This document shows positions 25,121 to 36,685 of a stretch of 64,000 bases of DNA, piece by piece. Source of the stretch: Portunus trituberculatus. Its lineage: Eukaryota > Arthropoda > Malacostraca > Decapoda > Portunidae. The stretch lies in the NCBI RefSeq assembly GCF_017591435.1, contig NC_059296.1, positions 28,754,869-28,818,868 on the forward strand. Reading direction: 5' to 3'. The translations under genes and the position numbers were made by a program. Numbering within the stretch: the first letter of the stretch is position 1; every line of letters begins with the position of its first letter. The notes beneath the pieces were generated by a model. That model did not search any database, was not told the origin of the DNA, and was given only the letters and a program-made list of their open reading frames with translations.

Positions 25121-25708
25121 ATTCAACATGAAAATGTTTTTTTTTTATTTATTTATTTTTTTTTACTTGTTAAATAGTATATAGAATCTTTGAACCCTAT
25201 ATTCGCCTCTGCGATTGGGGCATTGAGCACGAAGAGTGTAAAGAGGAGCGTGAATGTGACGGGCAAACAGCACTTACGGCTGGTGTGATAGAGGCGTACA
25301 TAAGTTGTATGCATGAGTGTGTTGTTACGTCTTTTGTCTCAGCTGTCTGGGGTGGTGGGGTGATGGGGTGGTGGGGTGGTGAAGTAGTGGTGGTGTCAAC
25401 GGTCACCCGGAGTCCCGGAGCGTTGGGTACTGTGACCGGAAGCGAAGTGCAAAACCAAAAGATGAAGAATTGTGGAACTGAATGATAGAAGAAAAGGCAG
25501 CTTTGTGTAATCAGTAAATAAGGATGAATTACTGACGTTCGTGGTGTTTGAAAGATTCGGACACACACCTTGAAATAAATTGTTTTTCGTGAGTGGAAAC
25601 AGCCGCATCACTGGACACTGGTTCAGAACTTCAGACCCACTTCACCAGCTGAAACGAGTGGATGTAGAGGAATACGTGAGTTATTACTAATTTATTTTAT
25701 TGTCATAT

Positions 25709-25797
<89 letters not shown>

Positions 25798-27125
25798 TAT
25801 ATATTCTTTTTATATCCGATAGTTAGTTTACTTACGTTGGTTACGCTAAATAAGTGTTTTATACATATATATAACCTGTACATTAAATTATTGATAGAGC
25901 TATTATCCCTGGCCAGAGGTTGTGTTCTCTGTTGTTGTTGTTGTTGTTGTTGTTCTTAAAGAAAATATTATTTCTGGCAGCAAGGACAGGCCTACTCGTG
26001 TCACGTTCTCAACGCTGTGCCTCCTCAATCTCAACGCTGTGGACGTGTTAAATTACGTTAACATAGGCTAACAAAAGGGTTTTCAGTAAAGTAAATCTAT
26101 ATAAAACGAAAATCAGATGCAGCTTAAATACAGAAACAGTGAATGGGGCATTGTTGGCTGCTGAATGCATCAAAGAACAAAATTCATGTGTACAGTTTAA
26201 CCCTACGAAAGATATGTTGGCAAGGGTTAAAAATAGCTCAGCGCTGTATGATAATGTGTCTTAAGGAAGTTATTTGGGTACACACTATAGGGAAAAAAGG
26301 TATATTCTATATTGATGGGTATGTGCAGTAGGCCTAGTAAACAAAACTTTCAGGAAGGTAATAATTGTTCAGCTCTGTATGTCTTATTTAAAGAAGCGAG
26401 ACCTACAACCAATAGTAGTGTGTTGTGCGCTCCTTAGATCTATGGTCTTGTGTTATAGGGTTTGGTGGAAGCTGAAATAAATGTATAGTGGTTCAGTGGA
26501 AATATTTGCCAACATTGTATGAGGTCAGATTGTAGAAGTATTCCTTTTAACTGAATACAAATTCAGAATTTCAAGACACCGGGAGCACGGGAGGTTACAA
26601 ACTTAATTATCATGTTAATATAATAATCTGAGTAGGGACCAAACAGATTCCAGTTAATGTTGTCATATTGAAAGCGCAAAGCGAAAAATTTAGAATTGAA
26701 TTTAGCGTAAGCCTCGATCCATGATTAGCTGTAGGTACCGCTCCATTAATGTTATGTTGGGGGGTGTTAACATCAATCAATATGGATAATGAGGGAGATT
26801 TGCGCTCATTTCAGTGGATTTTAAGGTCATCACCAAAAATCTTAATTTTAGATTGGACGTTGTTATGTTCCAGGAAAAAAAAAAAAAAAACTGAATTCCA
26901 GCAAATACCAAATTATTCACATGCAGAACACACCAATGAATAAACAACAAGGAACACAACTCAATTCAATGCGAAGGATGCATCTGTTTCTTCCCCAGCT
27001 GATCGATGCCAAATTGTCTTGTGTAAAGCAATAATAGTTTTTCTGAGAAATTAGTTCATTCAATTTAACTGAAAATCGCATAAAAGTCTCACTACCACCT
27101 GGAAGACATACTAGTTAGCATATCA
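25121..27125. other. No gene recognised; (AT)n and (GTT)n tracts
   Basis: Contains (AT)n at 25711-25794 and (GTT)n at about 25932-25953. Short open frames (for example 25197-25568 minus) have no family features. Otherwise AT-rich. Confidence 0.5.
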
Positions 27126-27294
<169 letters not shown>

Positions 27295-27436
27295 AACTTA
27301 TCTTTCTTACTTCGTTTTATTACGAAAATGTGAAGAGCAGACGAGAAGTTTTGATGAAGGAAAGAAACTCATCGCTCCTGATATGTGTACGGATATTGAA
27401 ACATTGGTTGTATACAGTGTTATTAAGAGTAAAGAG

Positions 27437-27975
27437 AAACAAAACAGCGACCTCCAAATCATAACATATAAATCTTGACCTCCTTGTCCTCACAAACAAA
27501 ACAGCGACCTCCAAATCATAACATATAAATCTTGACCTCCTTGTCCTCACAAACAAAACAGCGACCTCCAAATCATAACATATAAATCTTGACCTCCTTG
27601 TCTTCACAAACAAAACAGCGACCTCCAAATCATAACATATAAATCTTGACCTCCTTGTCCTCGTAAACAAAACAGCGACCTCCAAATCATAACATATAAA
27701 TCTTGACCTCCTTGTCCTCACAAACAAAACAGCGACCTCCAAATCATAACATATAAATCTTGACCTCCTTGTCTTCACAAACAAAACAGCGACCTCCAAA
27801 TCATAACATATAAATCTTGACCTCCTTGTCCTCGTAAACAAAACAGCGACCTCCAAATCATAACATATAAATCTTGACCTCTTTGTCCTCACAAACAAAA
27901 CAGCGACCTCCAAATCATATCATATAAATCTTGACCTCCTTGTCCTGGTAAACAAAACAGCGACCTCCATGTCCT
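27437..27975 (+). repeat. 57-bp tandem array with 3-unit (171-bp) higher-order pattern
   Basis: Just over nine units starting aaacaaaacagcgacctcca. The unit is 57 bp, a multiple of three, so a 197-codon minus-strand frame stays open and reads a 19-residue repeat (LEVAVLF..TRRSRFICYD); I regard it as a by-product. Unit ends vary in a repeating order (cctcac, cttcac, cctcgt), giving a 171-bp higher-order period through the middle. Units are otherwise nearly identical, so the expansion is recent. Confidence 0.92.
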
Positions 27976-27981
27976 AACAAA

Positions 27982-27983
<2 letters not shown>

Positions 27984-28013
<30 letters not shown>
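27984..28013 (-). other. Poly(A) (30 A on minus strand) just after the coiled-coil gene
   Basis: Thirty T on the plus strand, 14 bases downstream of the stop codon in gene orientation and directly before the 57-bp array. No AATAAA in between. It looks like a retroposition tail but the 3' UTR would be abnormally short. Confidence 0.6.
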
Positions 28014-28015
<2 letters not shown>

Positions 28016-28027
28016 CTCTCAGGCGAT

Positions 28028-29958
28028 TCATAACTCATTCCGTTCCCAGATTCTTCTTTGGTGTTTCTTTTCCTGTGTCTCGTCTCCTTCCTTGGTGTCG
28101 TTCTTTTCAAATCCCAGCAGTAGTCTTTCATGTTTCAATATCTGCTCATTCACTGCATTTGCCAGCCTTTGTGCGTGTTCACTGGCTTGTTCGCTACTTT
28201 CCTGATATTCCTGGTCTGCGAATTTTCTTTCTGGTTTGCTTTCCTGTGTCTCGTCTACTTCTTTGGTGTATTTCTTCTCTAATCCCAGCAGTAATCTTTC
28301 ATGTTTCAATATCTGCTCATTCACTGCATTTGCCAGCCTTTGTGCGTGTTCACTGGCTTGTTCGCTACTTTCCCGATATTCCTGGTCTGCGATTTTTCTT
28401 TCTAGTTTGCTTTCCTGTGTCTCGTCTCCTTCCTTGGTGTCGTTCTTTTCAAATCCCAGCAGTTGTCTTTCATGTTTGAATATCTGCTCATTCACCGCAT
28501 TTGCCAGCCTTTGTGCGTGTTCACTGGCATGTTCGCTATTTTCCCGAGACTCTTTTTCTTGTTCTTCAGGGACCAAGTGTTCTGACTGATAGAAGACTTC
28601 ATATCCCTGGTAACGGTTCTCTGAGGTGTCTTGAGACTCGAACTCAGTTACTATGTCAATCGTGCTCAGCCGTTCCTTGTGTTCCGCTTCTTGCATCAGC
28701 TGTGCCACTTGCCATTCTTCCTTTGTTCTTTCATCATCTGTTGCTTTTCCTTGACCGTGTTCCTCGGAGATCGTGGCGCATCCTTTTTGCAGCCTGTCAA
28801 TAGTTAGCGCAGCCACGTACACGGCTCGCTCGTGATATTGACGAATTTCAACTTTCTCCTCTTGTGCCTCTTGGTAAGCTTTCTTCAGAAGAGAGAGTTC
28901 GTCTTTCATCGCTTTCCTTTCCTCCTCAATTTCTTTGTACCTTAGCGGGGCTTCTGATGTAATCTTGTTTTTCTCTCTGTCGACCTTGGCTTGTAGAGAC
29001 TCAACATGCTGCATCATTGTCTCTTTGGTCGCATGCCATTCGTCTACTGCAGTCCTGGCGGAGTTGGCAATTTGCTGTTCTTTCACCGCCATTTCTGCCA
29101 TGTCCTTCATCAACCTTTCCTTTTCTTCTTGGGCTTGTTCATATTCCTTCTTTGTATAAGTTAGTTCGTCTTCCACTGCTTTCTTTTCCTTCATGAGCAT
29201 ATCGTACTTTTCTTGGGCCTCTGTTAAGGCCCATTTCTTCTCCTGGTCTGCCCTCAACAGAAGAGACTGGGCATGGTGTTTCTTCTCCTCTTCTGTTCTT
29301 TGCCATTCTTCCATGATGTTATTGATGCGCTCGGCCATTTGATGGTTAATGGCGGCCATCTCATCCACATCATCAAGCAGGCTCTCCTTGACGTCCTGCA
29401 GCCGGAGGTGGTCCTGCCTCAGGCTATTGTGCTGCTCCCGGAGACCGTGCAGCTCTTGTTGCACGTCCCGGAAGCTCCTCTTGAGGCTGCCGTGGGCAGC
29501 CCCAAGGTCACGCTGGTCCTTTGCAAGACCAGCGTGGTCCGTCTGCAGGGTCTCATGCTGCCTCTGCAGGGTCTCGTGCACCTGAAGCAGGGCCTCGTGC
29601 TGGTGAAGCAGGGCCACGTGCTCCTGGTGCAGGTCCTCGTGCTTGGCAAGCAGAGTCGCCTGCTCGTCGTGCAGGAGCGCGCGCTCCTGTTGTAGAGCAG
29701 CGCGCTCCTGCCGCAGCACCTGGAGGTCGCCCAGGACCTGCAGGTTCTCCCTCAGGACGTCTGAGTGTTTCTCACTCAGCCTGAGGTAGCCCTGCTGGGC
29801 ATCCTCCAGTGCTTCCTTCAGGAAGCTGCTGGACCAGGCCAGCAGCTCCTGTCCATTACCGGCACACTCTGCCGTGTGCCGGTCCTCACATCCTTAGCTG
29901 TGGCCGCCACGAGGGCGGCCCACAGCGTTATGATCCATAATGTTAACTTAATTCGCAT
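28028..29958 (-). pseudogene. Secreted coiled-coil protein gene, intronless, with a frame break after the signal peptide
   Basis: From ATG at 29958 the minus strand reads a textbook signal peptide (MRIKLTLWIITLWAALVAAT, then AKD). The rest of the protein continues in another frame: CEDRHTAECAGNGQELLAW, then unbroken to TGA at 28030-28028, about 610 residues. One indel near 29900-29915 separates them. The N-terminal third has strict heptads (LHQEHVA LLHQHEA LLQVHET type). The middle is Glu/Lys/Gln-rich coiled coil. The C-terminal part has three 57-residue repeats (about 28040-28540) containing HAQRLANAVNEQI and KHERLLLG. No introns. 14 nt after the stop there is A30 on the coding strand. I do not recognise the family. 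It may be a working gene with an assembly error, or a retrocopy. Confidence 0.7.
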
Positions 29959-30487
29959 ACAAATGTAATTCTTAATGTGTGAGTGTAAGGGAAAGTGACG
30001 TTTGAGGGTGCAGATCCAATGAAGGCTGGTGTCCTGCAGTACACATCCCTACGCTGTGATTATTAGGCTCATTTCTGCTCTATAAAGTCCTAAAGATGAA
30101 CAACGTTCCTTGTAGCCCTGCGGTGCCTCTTACTGGGACAGGGTCAGTACAAGTCAGGGCTCAACAAACAAACACATCAAGCATTGACTGTTCCCGTGGG
30201 TCACTGCTCACCTTCCATCATTCAAAACAGCAAAACAACAACAACACGTGTTTTCACTCGAAGTATCACTATTCTCCATTGCTCCTCCTCCTCCTCCTCC
30301 TTCTCTTCCCTCAGTCTGTTGTTAAGAAACCCTCTCCCTCCACTTCTCTCCATTTCTCTTTCAATCTTTATTCACCTAGTGGCTGTGATACTCACCTAGC
30401 CATAAGAGTGCTCGTCCTGAATGATGTTAACCTTTTCATAGCAGCACGAAACATTACCACCAATGGAACCAATGCAATAATGTATAT

Positions 30488-30566
<79 letters not shown>

Positions 30567-31480
30567 GAATGGATTTTATTTAACTAAAGATCGCATTTCG
30601 TCCGGAGAGTAGCTTGCGTCATAGAATAGTGACTCCTCCTCCTTTCCTTACTAATACCTGGGTTAGTTTGTGTGGCAAGTGATCCCTGTGTCGCCTGTAG
30701 GTATAGTTTTGTATGTCTCCTCTGCACACCAAAACCCCAGGACTGTGTATAAGGTGTATGAGAACAATAATTCGCGTGTAGAACAATCAGTTAGTGGTTT
30801 GAGACAAATCCCTCGCTGTAGTGCATATGTTTGTCTGTCAGGGATTTGTTCTCAGACGTGGTTCTTTTTAGCCTTGACTTGGTGGCTTCCAGAATGTGTT
30901 GTACTTGTCCCTCCCCTTCACACATACATACAAACACACTAAACATAAATAAGAAACTTGACTCAACTATGAAAATACAGATAAATATACAAATAGGTAA
31001 CTAGGCAACACACACACAAACCTTACCTCGCTAGTGTAGAAACAAACACACATACATACACACACACATACATAGGAATCATAAGTAAGAAGCTTGACTT
31101 AACTACGAAAATACAGACAACATACAAATTAGTAACTAGGCAGCCCCTGTTCACACACACAGACACACAGACACACACAGACACATAAACCTTGACTCAC
31201 TAGTATAGAAATATAAGTAAACACATACATACACACACACAGACACTTCAGCAGCAGTACCAATAGAATGCTGAGGGCAGAATGCTCATGAGAAGTTACA
31301 GCACAAGACCAAACTCCCTCATCCTGTGTCCCTCCCTTGAATTAGTGTGTAGTATTTTGTAAACCTCACCACAACCAACTGAACAAAAGTAACCACATTG
31401 AACATTTCAGCGTATTAACTTCTATCAGGCTGTAGTGGAAGATGTAAAGGTTCTCAAGAGTGTTTTCTGGGTTCTAGTGA
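29959..31480. other. Upstream of the coiled-coil gene; (GA)n, CA-rich tracts, no gene recognised
   Basis: (GA)n at 30490-30562; CA-rich, duplicated 'aaacacacatacatacacac'-type sequence at 30920-31240. Short frames at 30096-30587 and 30670-30942 have no supporting features. No clear promoter motif could be assigned. Confidence 0.5.
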
Positions 31481-31486
31481 TAGTTT

Positions 31487-31690
31487 AACCCCCTTCAGTA
31501 CTGGGACATATTTTTACCTTGAGTTTTGTGTATGATTAGACCATTTCATTGACATTAAGAAGACTCTATGAAGGCCAGAAGACTAATGGCCTCAGTCTTC
31601 ACTATTTTAATCCCTCACATGAGTTTCTGAAGCTGTTTTAAGTCAATAAATAGTCACCAGAATTAACATGTCTGGTACTGAAGGGTTAAG
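31487..31690. mobile_element. TTAA-flanked MITE, full copy
   Basis: TTAA then CCCCCTTCAGTACTGGGACA at the left; GTCTGGTACTGAAGGG then TTAA at the right. The inverted ends and TTAA borders support piggyBac/Kolobok-type insertion. About 200 bp, non-coding. Confidence 0.75.
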
Positions 31691-31694
31691 CATC

Positions 31695-31805
31695 ATTTCT
31701 GCATTGTGGACAGAAAAACGTTCTTGAGAATGTGACCTCTCATCTCTGTGGTGTTTGAAAATAGTTGTGGTGAGAAAGTTAAGTGTTGCAAAATATGGGC
31801 CTTGT
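31695..31805 (-). mobile_element. Fragment of the 41531-41750 MITE family
   Basis: Inverted, it reads ggcccatattttgcaacact, then 'tctcaccacaactattttc' and 'ccacagagatgagaggtcac', matching the units at 3401-3765. Confidence 0.55.
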
Positions 31806-32054
31806 TATGTCACTGTAAAGAGTTAATAGAGATTTATTCATGTATTTCTAACTATGCAGTGAGTTTTGGGCCATACTTGTTACTGAATAGGTGTTGTTTG
31901 TGGGTGATTATGAGGTGAGTGCGTGAAAGATGTGAAAAGTGAGTGATAGAGGAAAGAAACGTGATAATAAATGTTTTTCTCACTTTTATTAATGATTTTG
32001 TCTGCTTCATTTTGCAGTGTGTGTATGTCAGAGTGATTGATGCTTTCTGAACTG

Positions 32055-32056
<2 letters not shown>

Positions 32057-32131
<75 letters not shown>

Positions 32132-32204
32132 TACATACAGGAGTAAAACTTGCATTGTATACCAGCACTCATTATAAATTCTCACTCCAAGCATGTGAAC
32201 CTCC

Positions 32205-32262
<58 letters not shown>
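32057..32262. repeat. (CA)n and (GT)n microsatellites
   Basis: (CA)n 32057-32126 and (GT)n 32211-32262. The second is the tail of SINE copy 4. Confidence 0.93.
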
Positions 32263-32265
<3 letters not shown>

Positions 32266-32532
32266 TCACTGTTTGATCTGCTGCAGTCTCTGACGAGACA
32301 GCCAGACGTTACCCTACGGAACGAGCTCAGAGCTCATTATTTCCGATCTTGGGATAGGTCTGAGACCAGGCACACACCACACACCGGGACAACAAGGTCA
32401 CAACTCCTCGATTTACATCCCGTACCTACTCACTGCTAGGTGAACAGGGGCTACACGTGAAAGGAGACTCACCCAAATATCTCCACCCGGCCGGGGAATT
32501 AAACCCCGGTCCTCTGGCTTGTGAAGCCAGCG

Positions 32533-32535
<3 letters not shown>
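32263..32535 (-). mobile_element. tRNA-Val SINE, copy 4, 5'-truncated in the tRNA head
   Basis: Body and (AC)n tail as in the other copies. The tRNA head stops inside the anticodon stem ('tggcttgtgaagccagcg' then (GT)n), losing the A box. One B-box change: 'gggaattaaacccc' replaces 'gggaatcgaacccc'. Confidence 0.9.
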
Positions 32536-32569
<34 letters not shown>

Positions 32570-33070
32570 AAAGAACAAGAGCTAGTCCTTCTATGCGTAC
32601 TAGTTACTAATTCTGTTGTGTAGTGCAGCCATCAACTGTCTTCCTGGTTCAAGACACGTGTTTCTGAATGATCAAAGTCTACTAATACAAAGGAACATGA
32701 TAAGACCACATAATTTCTCTTAACATTTTATTTACTGATCTTTTTCATGTTACCAGTTGAATGTCACTAAATTGTCAAGCTACAACAATGCAAAGTGAAA
32801 TGTTAATACCCAGGCATTTCTCTGTGAGTGTTTTATTTGGGGATGTTTTAATGTTGCAAATGTTGTGCTTTGTTCCTGTGCACAAATTCAGTATTGGTAT
32901 TTAAGTATTGGTCATTTGAAAGCTACTCAGGAAAAGGCAGTAATGAAAATTGTTTTGAATTGGAAGCTAACAGAATTTATGGTTATTTCATCTGACATCT
33001 TTCTAATTTTCGTATATTTAAATCATACAAAAACTCGTCATTCATAAACTAAAACCAAAAAACCAAATCC
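32536..33070. other. (GT)n then AT-rich sequence, no gene recognised
   Basis: (GT)n to 32568, then AT-rich DNA. A 60-codon frame at 32865-33047 has no supporting feature. Confidence 0.5.
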
Positions 33071-33074
33071 GAAT

Positions 33075-33480
33075 TCCCGTTCATGAGGGCGAAGGTGGGC
33101 AGGAGCAGGTACTGGCAGTGGTTGTAGTGGTGGTGTTGGTGGTATTTATATGCTTGTGTGAAGATAGATGGATAAGCGGTTAATTTGATGGGTTGAAAGA
33201 TATGTAAATGGATAGTTGGATAAACAAACAGATAGATGGATAGGTAGGCAGATAGATAAGTCAATGAATTCCTATATAATTAACAAGTTAGAAGTGTATG
33301 TTTATAGAAAAATATCTATATTCCTCTACTTAGTATCCTTTCACCCTGGTTTATTGTTAGAAATACTCGTATAACAGGTGGTAGAATTAGAGAATGAGAG
33401 AAATACTATAGTCCGCCTTTTAGACACCTTGATTCTCGTTCCGTAGGAGCAGCAGACACTCGCTGTACAACTAGATACTA
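33075..33480 (+). repeat. Dispersed repeat with GATA-rich core, copy A
   Basis: Contains 'cccgttcatgagggcgaagg', 'tttatatgcttgtgtgaag', an agatagatggataag GATA-rich part, and 'cctctacttagtatcctttc'. The first 140 bp recur at 39185-39320 and the last 315 bp recur at 46660-46977, all in plus orientation. Confidence 0.75.
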
Positions 33481-33907
33481 TTAAATATTTCCTGCTTTAT
33501 CAAATAACCATAACTGGACACGATAACGAAGAGAAAGATGTCACAATAAAGAATAAAACGACATGTGGTATTTGCAAAAGTATTGTGTCTCATTAATAAG
33601 AGATTTAACATGATATTATGCCTATTTAATAAAGTTTCAATTGATTATATTAGATAATTTATTAAACCTCTCATATAGTATAAGCTTTAAACTGCAAATT
33701 ATTCATTAATTTTGGTGTATTTGTACGATAATTTTGTCCATAATTCCCAAAAATTGGTACGACAATTTCGGGGAGAAAATAATTTTCAAGCTTAGGTACG
33801 ATAATTTCGTGAAAAAAATCTGGCAGCCCTGGCTTGAAGCGCCAGTAGTGGTCTGGTAATGGTGATGGTGGTAACAGTGGTGGTGGGCTGTACTGTACAG
33901 TCTTGCT

Positions 33908-33938
<31 letters not shown>

Positions 33939-34271
33939 CTTATATATCTCAAAAACTCTTAAACACCCCCAAACATCTCCAGAACCTACCTAAATATACC
34001 CAAACACACACACACACACAAGTGCAGTGTTGCTATATTCCCGCAGTGTTTAACAGCAAGAAGCAAGCACCTTGGGAAGCAGTGCAAACCTTCACCACTC
34101 CATGCACACTGCCTCAAGATCACTTATTTAAGGTACTTTTAAGGTCATTCAGTTAGTTGTAGGTGTCCTTTACATGTGAGAGTGAAAACAGTGCCTAAAT
34201 ATTGAAAAGGTGTTAGATATAACGAGCAGTTATGAAGCAAGTCATTATTACCAGCTGTTATTTTCTTTCTT

Positions 34272-34380
34272 TTAACTTACCGTAAGCCAAGCATGTCCCA
34301 GAATGCACCCACTGGTGTACCATTTCATATCCATGGTCATATATTTCCGATATGGCGTAATTTTGTTGTGGTGACATGAT
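34272..34380 (-). CDS. Candidate first coding exon at a GC-rich segment
   Basis: Minus strand ATG (34378) opens MSPQQNYAISEIYDHGYEMV then HQWVHSGTCLAY, followed by a strong donor G|GTAAGTT at about 34282. The 34380-34480 interval just upstream is CpG- and GC-rich in an otherwise AT-rich region, as expected of a promoter. No downstream exon was identified and no family recognised. The frame extends further upstream without a stop, so the start is uncertain. Confidence 0.35.
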
Positions 34381-34489
34381 AAAGGCAACAAATGGAGCCC
34401 GCCACGGCCGTTGCCTCCGGCCCTGTCTTTCCCCGACACCCGAGCGCCGACCCTGTCCCACCAACGGCAGCCTGCGGGGTCAAACTACT

Positions 34490-35240
34490 TTTTTTCATAT
34501 TATTTGCTAACGCGAATATTACGCTTCCATGGTGTTTTTATGCTTTCTATAAATAGTTCGTTGTGTTTGAAGTGTGTTCCGCGCCTGTGTTGGGTCAATA
34601 TGGGGCGTTTAGTGGTGTTTTACACCTTAAATATGAGTTGCCAAAACGGTCAAAATTTTTCATATTCCAATTTGAGTTTTTTTATTTGAAGGTATAAGTG
34701 GGCCTTTATAATATCAAAGAATCGTCTGTCCTCTTTTAAGTGTGAAATCAATCTATTGAGTGAAATATGTGGACTTTGAAATGGTGTTTGGTGCTGTTGT
34801 ATAAAGCTCTTATTTTCTTTATTTTATTTGCTCACGTTTCTGCTTCTCGGTCTAACTCTCTGTAGAATGCCCTAAAAGACAGCTCAGACTCCCTGAAATG
34901 TGATAAAATACTCGCGAAGTGAAAATGGCTTGACTTTACAGGACGTTTTAAGAGATTTATGGGTTAAAATGTTTTTGTACTTTTAACGTACTTAACTTAG
35001 ACATTTTTTAAGAACTAGTTGAGCTGGAGATATTTTGATAATTTGAAAATTGGTTTAGGTATTTATCACGTCATAAAATAACAAGCATTCGGCCGTGGCT
35101 TCGTTTTTTCAAAAATTCATTTTTAAAATTAAATTATTTACGTAATTTAGCCGAGTCATCCCTGCTCCCGTTCTCTGTGATGACCACAGCCCAGGTGGTG
35201 AGTCACCATACCCTCAGGCTGGCGCCGCTTTTCCAAACCC
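34490..35240. other. AT-rich intergenic sequence, nothing recognised
   Basis: No supported gene or repeat. Confidence 0.45.
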
Positions 35241-35245
35241 CCAGT

Positions 35246-35960
35246 TCGTCAATATTTTGCCTAATATCTGGTGATTTCTACGTGATTTCGTGTGTTTCTA
35301 CGTCCAGGTGTGTAGATAATAGTAGCAGGAGGAAGAAAGGAGAAATAAAGGAGGATAAAGAGGAAGGAAGGAGAAAGGGAGGATGAAGAGAAGCAGTAAA
35401 GCTACAATATTTAAGTCACCCATCATTTCCTCAATAGTTTGTCTAATATCTAGCGTTTTGATGTATTTCTAGGCTCAGACGTGTAGATGGAACCAATACA
35501 AGGAGGAAGAAAGAGAAACAAAGGAGGAGAATGATGAAGAAATGAGAAATAGAGGCGGAATAGGAGAAGGAACCAAGGTGTAACATTTAGGTAAGTGTCC
35601 CTTTTAATCCTAGCATTCTTTATAATGCATACTGTTGGTGTTAGTGTATATTTTGGGTATTTTAAGTGTGTTCCGTAGTGTTGCAAGGTGTTGTGAGTAT
35701 GTTTTGTGTGTTTCCAGTGTGTTTTAGATCTCTTAGGTATATTTTGCGTGGGTTGAGTGTGGTGTGGAGGTGTATTTGAGCATTTGGGTGTTTTGAGTGT
35801 GTTTTGGAACCATTTTGAGGGATGTATAATATTTTGAGTCTGGTTTGCGTTCATTTTGAGTGATATAAGTGGTGTAGGTATGTGTTAGGGTGTGTGGGGG
35901 TGATTTGGGTATAATTCGGTGTTTCTAGTGAATTTTGTGTGTTTCGAGGCATTTTAAGAT
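35246..35960 (+). repeat. Dispersed ~720-bp repeat, partner of 10805-11520
   Basis: Two ~180-bp units ('caatattttgcctaatatct ... cgtgtgtagat ... aggaggaagaaaggag'), then 'gcattctttataatgcata' and a degenerate 'gtgttttgagtgtg' region. Same order as the minus strand of 10805-11520. Confidence 0.7.
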
Positions 35961-35975
35961 ATTACATGGTATTTT

Positions 35976-35978
<3 letters not shown>

Positions 35979-36040
<62 letters not shown>
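35979..36040. repeat. (GT)n microsatellite
   Basis: About 31 GT units. Confidence 0.93.
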
Positions 36041-36041
<1 letters not shown>

Positions 36042-36685
36042 TTTGGTATTGGTATTGGTGTAGCTATACAGTGTGTTTCTAGTGAATTGTAAGTGCGTTT
36101 GTTGGTACTTTGAGGTGTTGCATGGTGGCAGTATCCAAGGTGATGTGGCAAAGCTAGGTTCAATAATTTCACAGTCTTGACCAATATAACAGGTTCGGGA
36201 GAGTGTTCCAAATTGATATGGACGGTAAACTGAACAATGGTTTTGGCATTTTGTAAGCACGAGCGATAATTTGGAAGTTATCATTGAGTCGGTAGGCTTG
36301 TGTGTGGGTGGGGTTAATTCACAGTACATAATCTCGAGAACATTAAGATGAAAATAATGACAAATATTTAATGTGATTCACAGTATACGTAGAGGTGAAT
36401 GACATTGGGCAACCTTGCTTATTGTAGGCAACATTAATGTGAACCTTTGAGTGTGGGTGTGGGAGTAGTTTTTGTGGTTTGTCTGTTATTTGTATTTAAA
36501 GGAGAGACGGAGAGCTATGATCAATAGGATTGTTGTAACTTACTGCTAGGGATTCTCTCTCTTAAAACACCATCCAGTCCATCTAAATTTACCTTAGCAT
36601 AGTCTAAGTCATGAATAATAGTGGTGTTAAAATACAAAGCCAGCATCTCACTCACACAATGCAATGCTGGCAGACATACCTACAG

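Noticed and set aside
27320..27913. 197-codon minus-strand ORF with a 19-residue repeat
   Set aside because: It is open because the satellite unit is 57 bp and lacks stops; no signal peptide, domain or splice evidence supports a protein.
28012..28803. Plus-strand ORFs opposite the coiled-coil gene
   Set aside because: Shadows of its 171-bp repeats; the minus frame has the coherent heptads and repeats.
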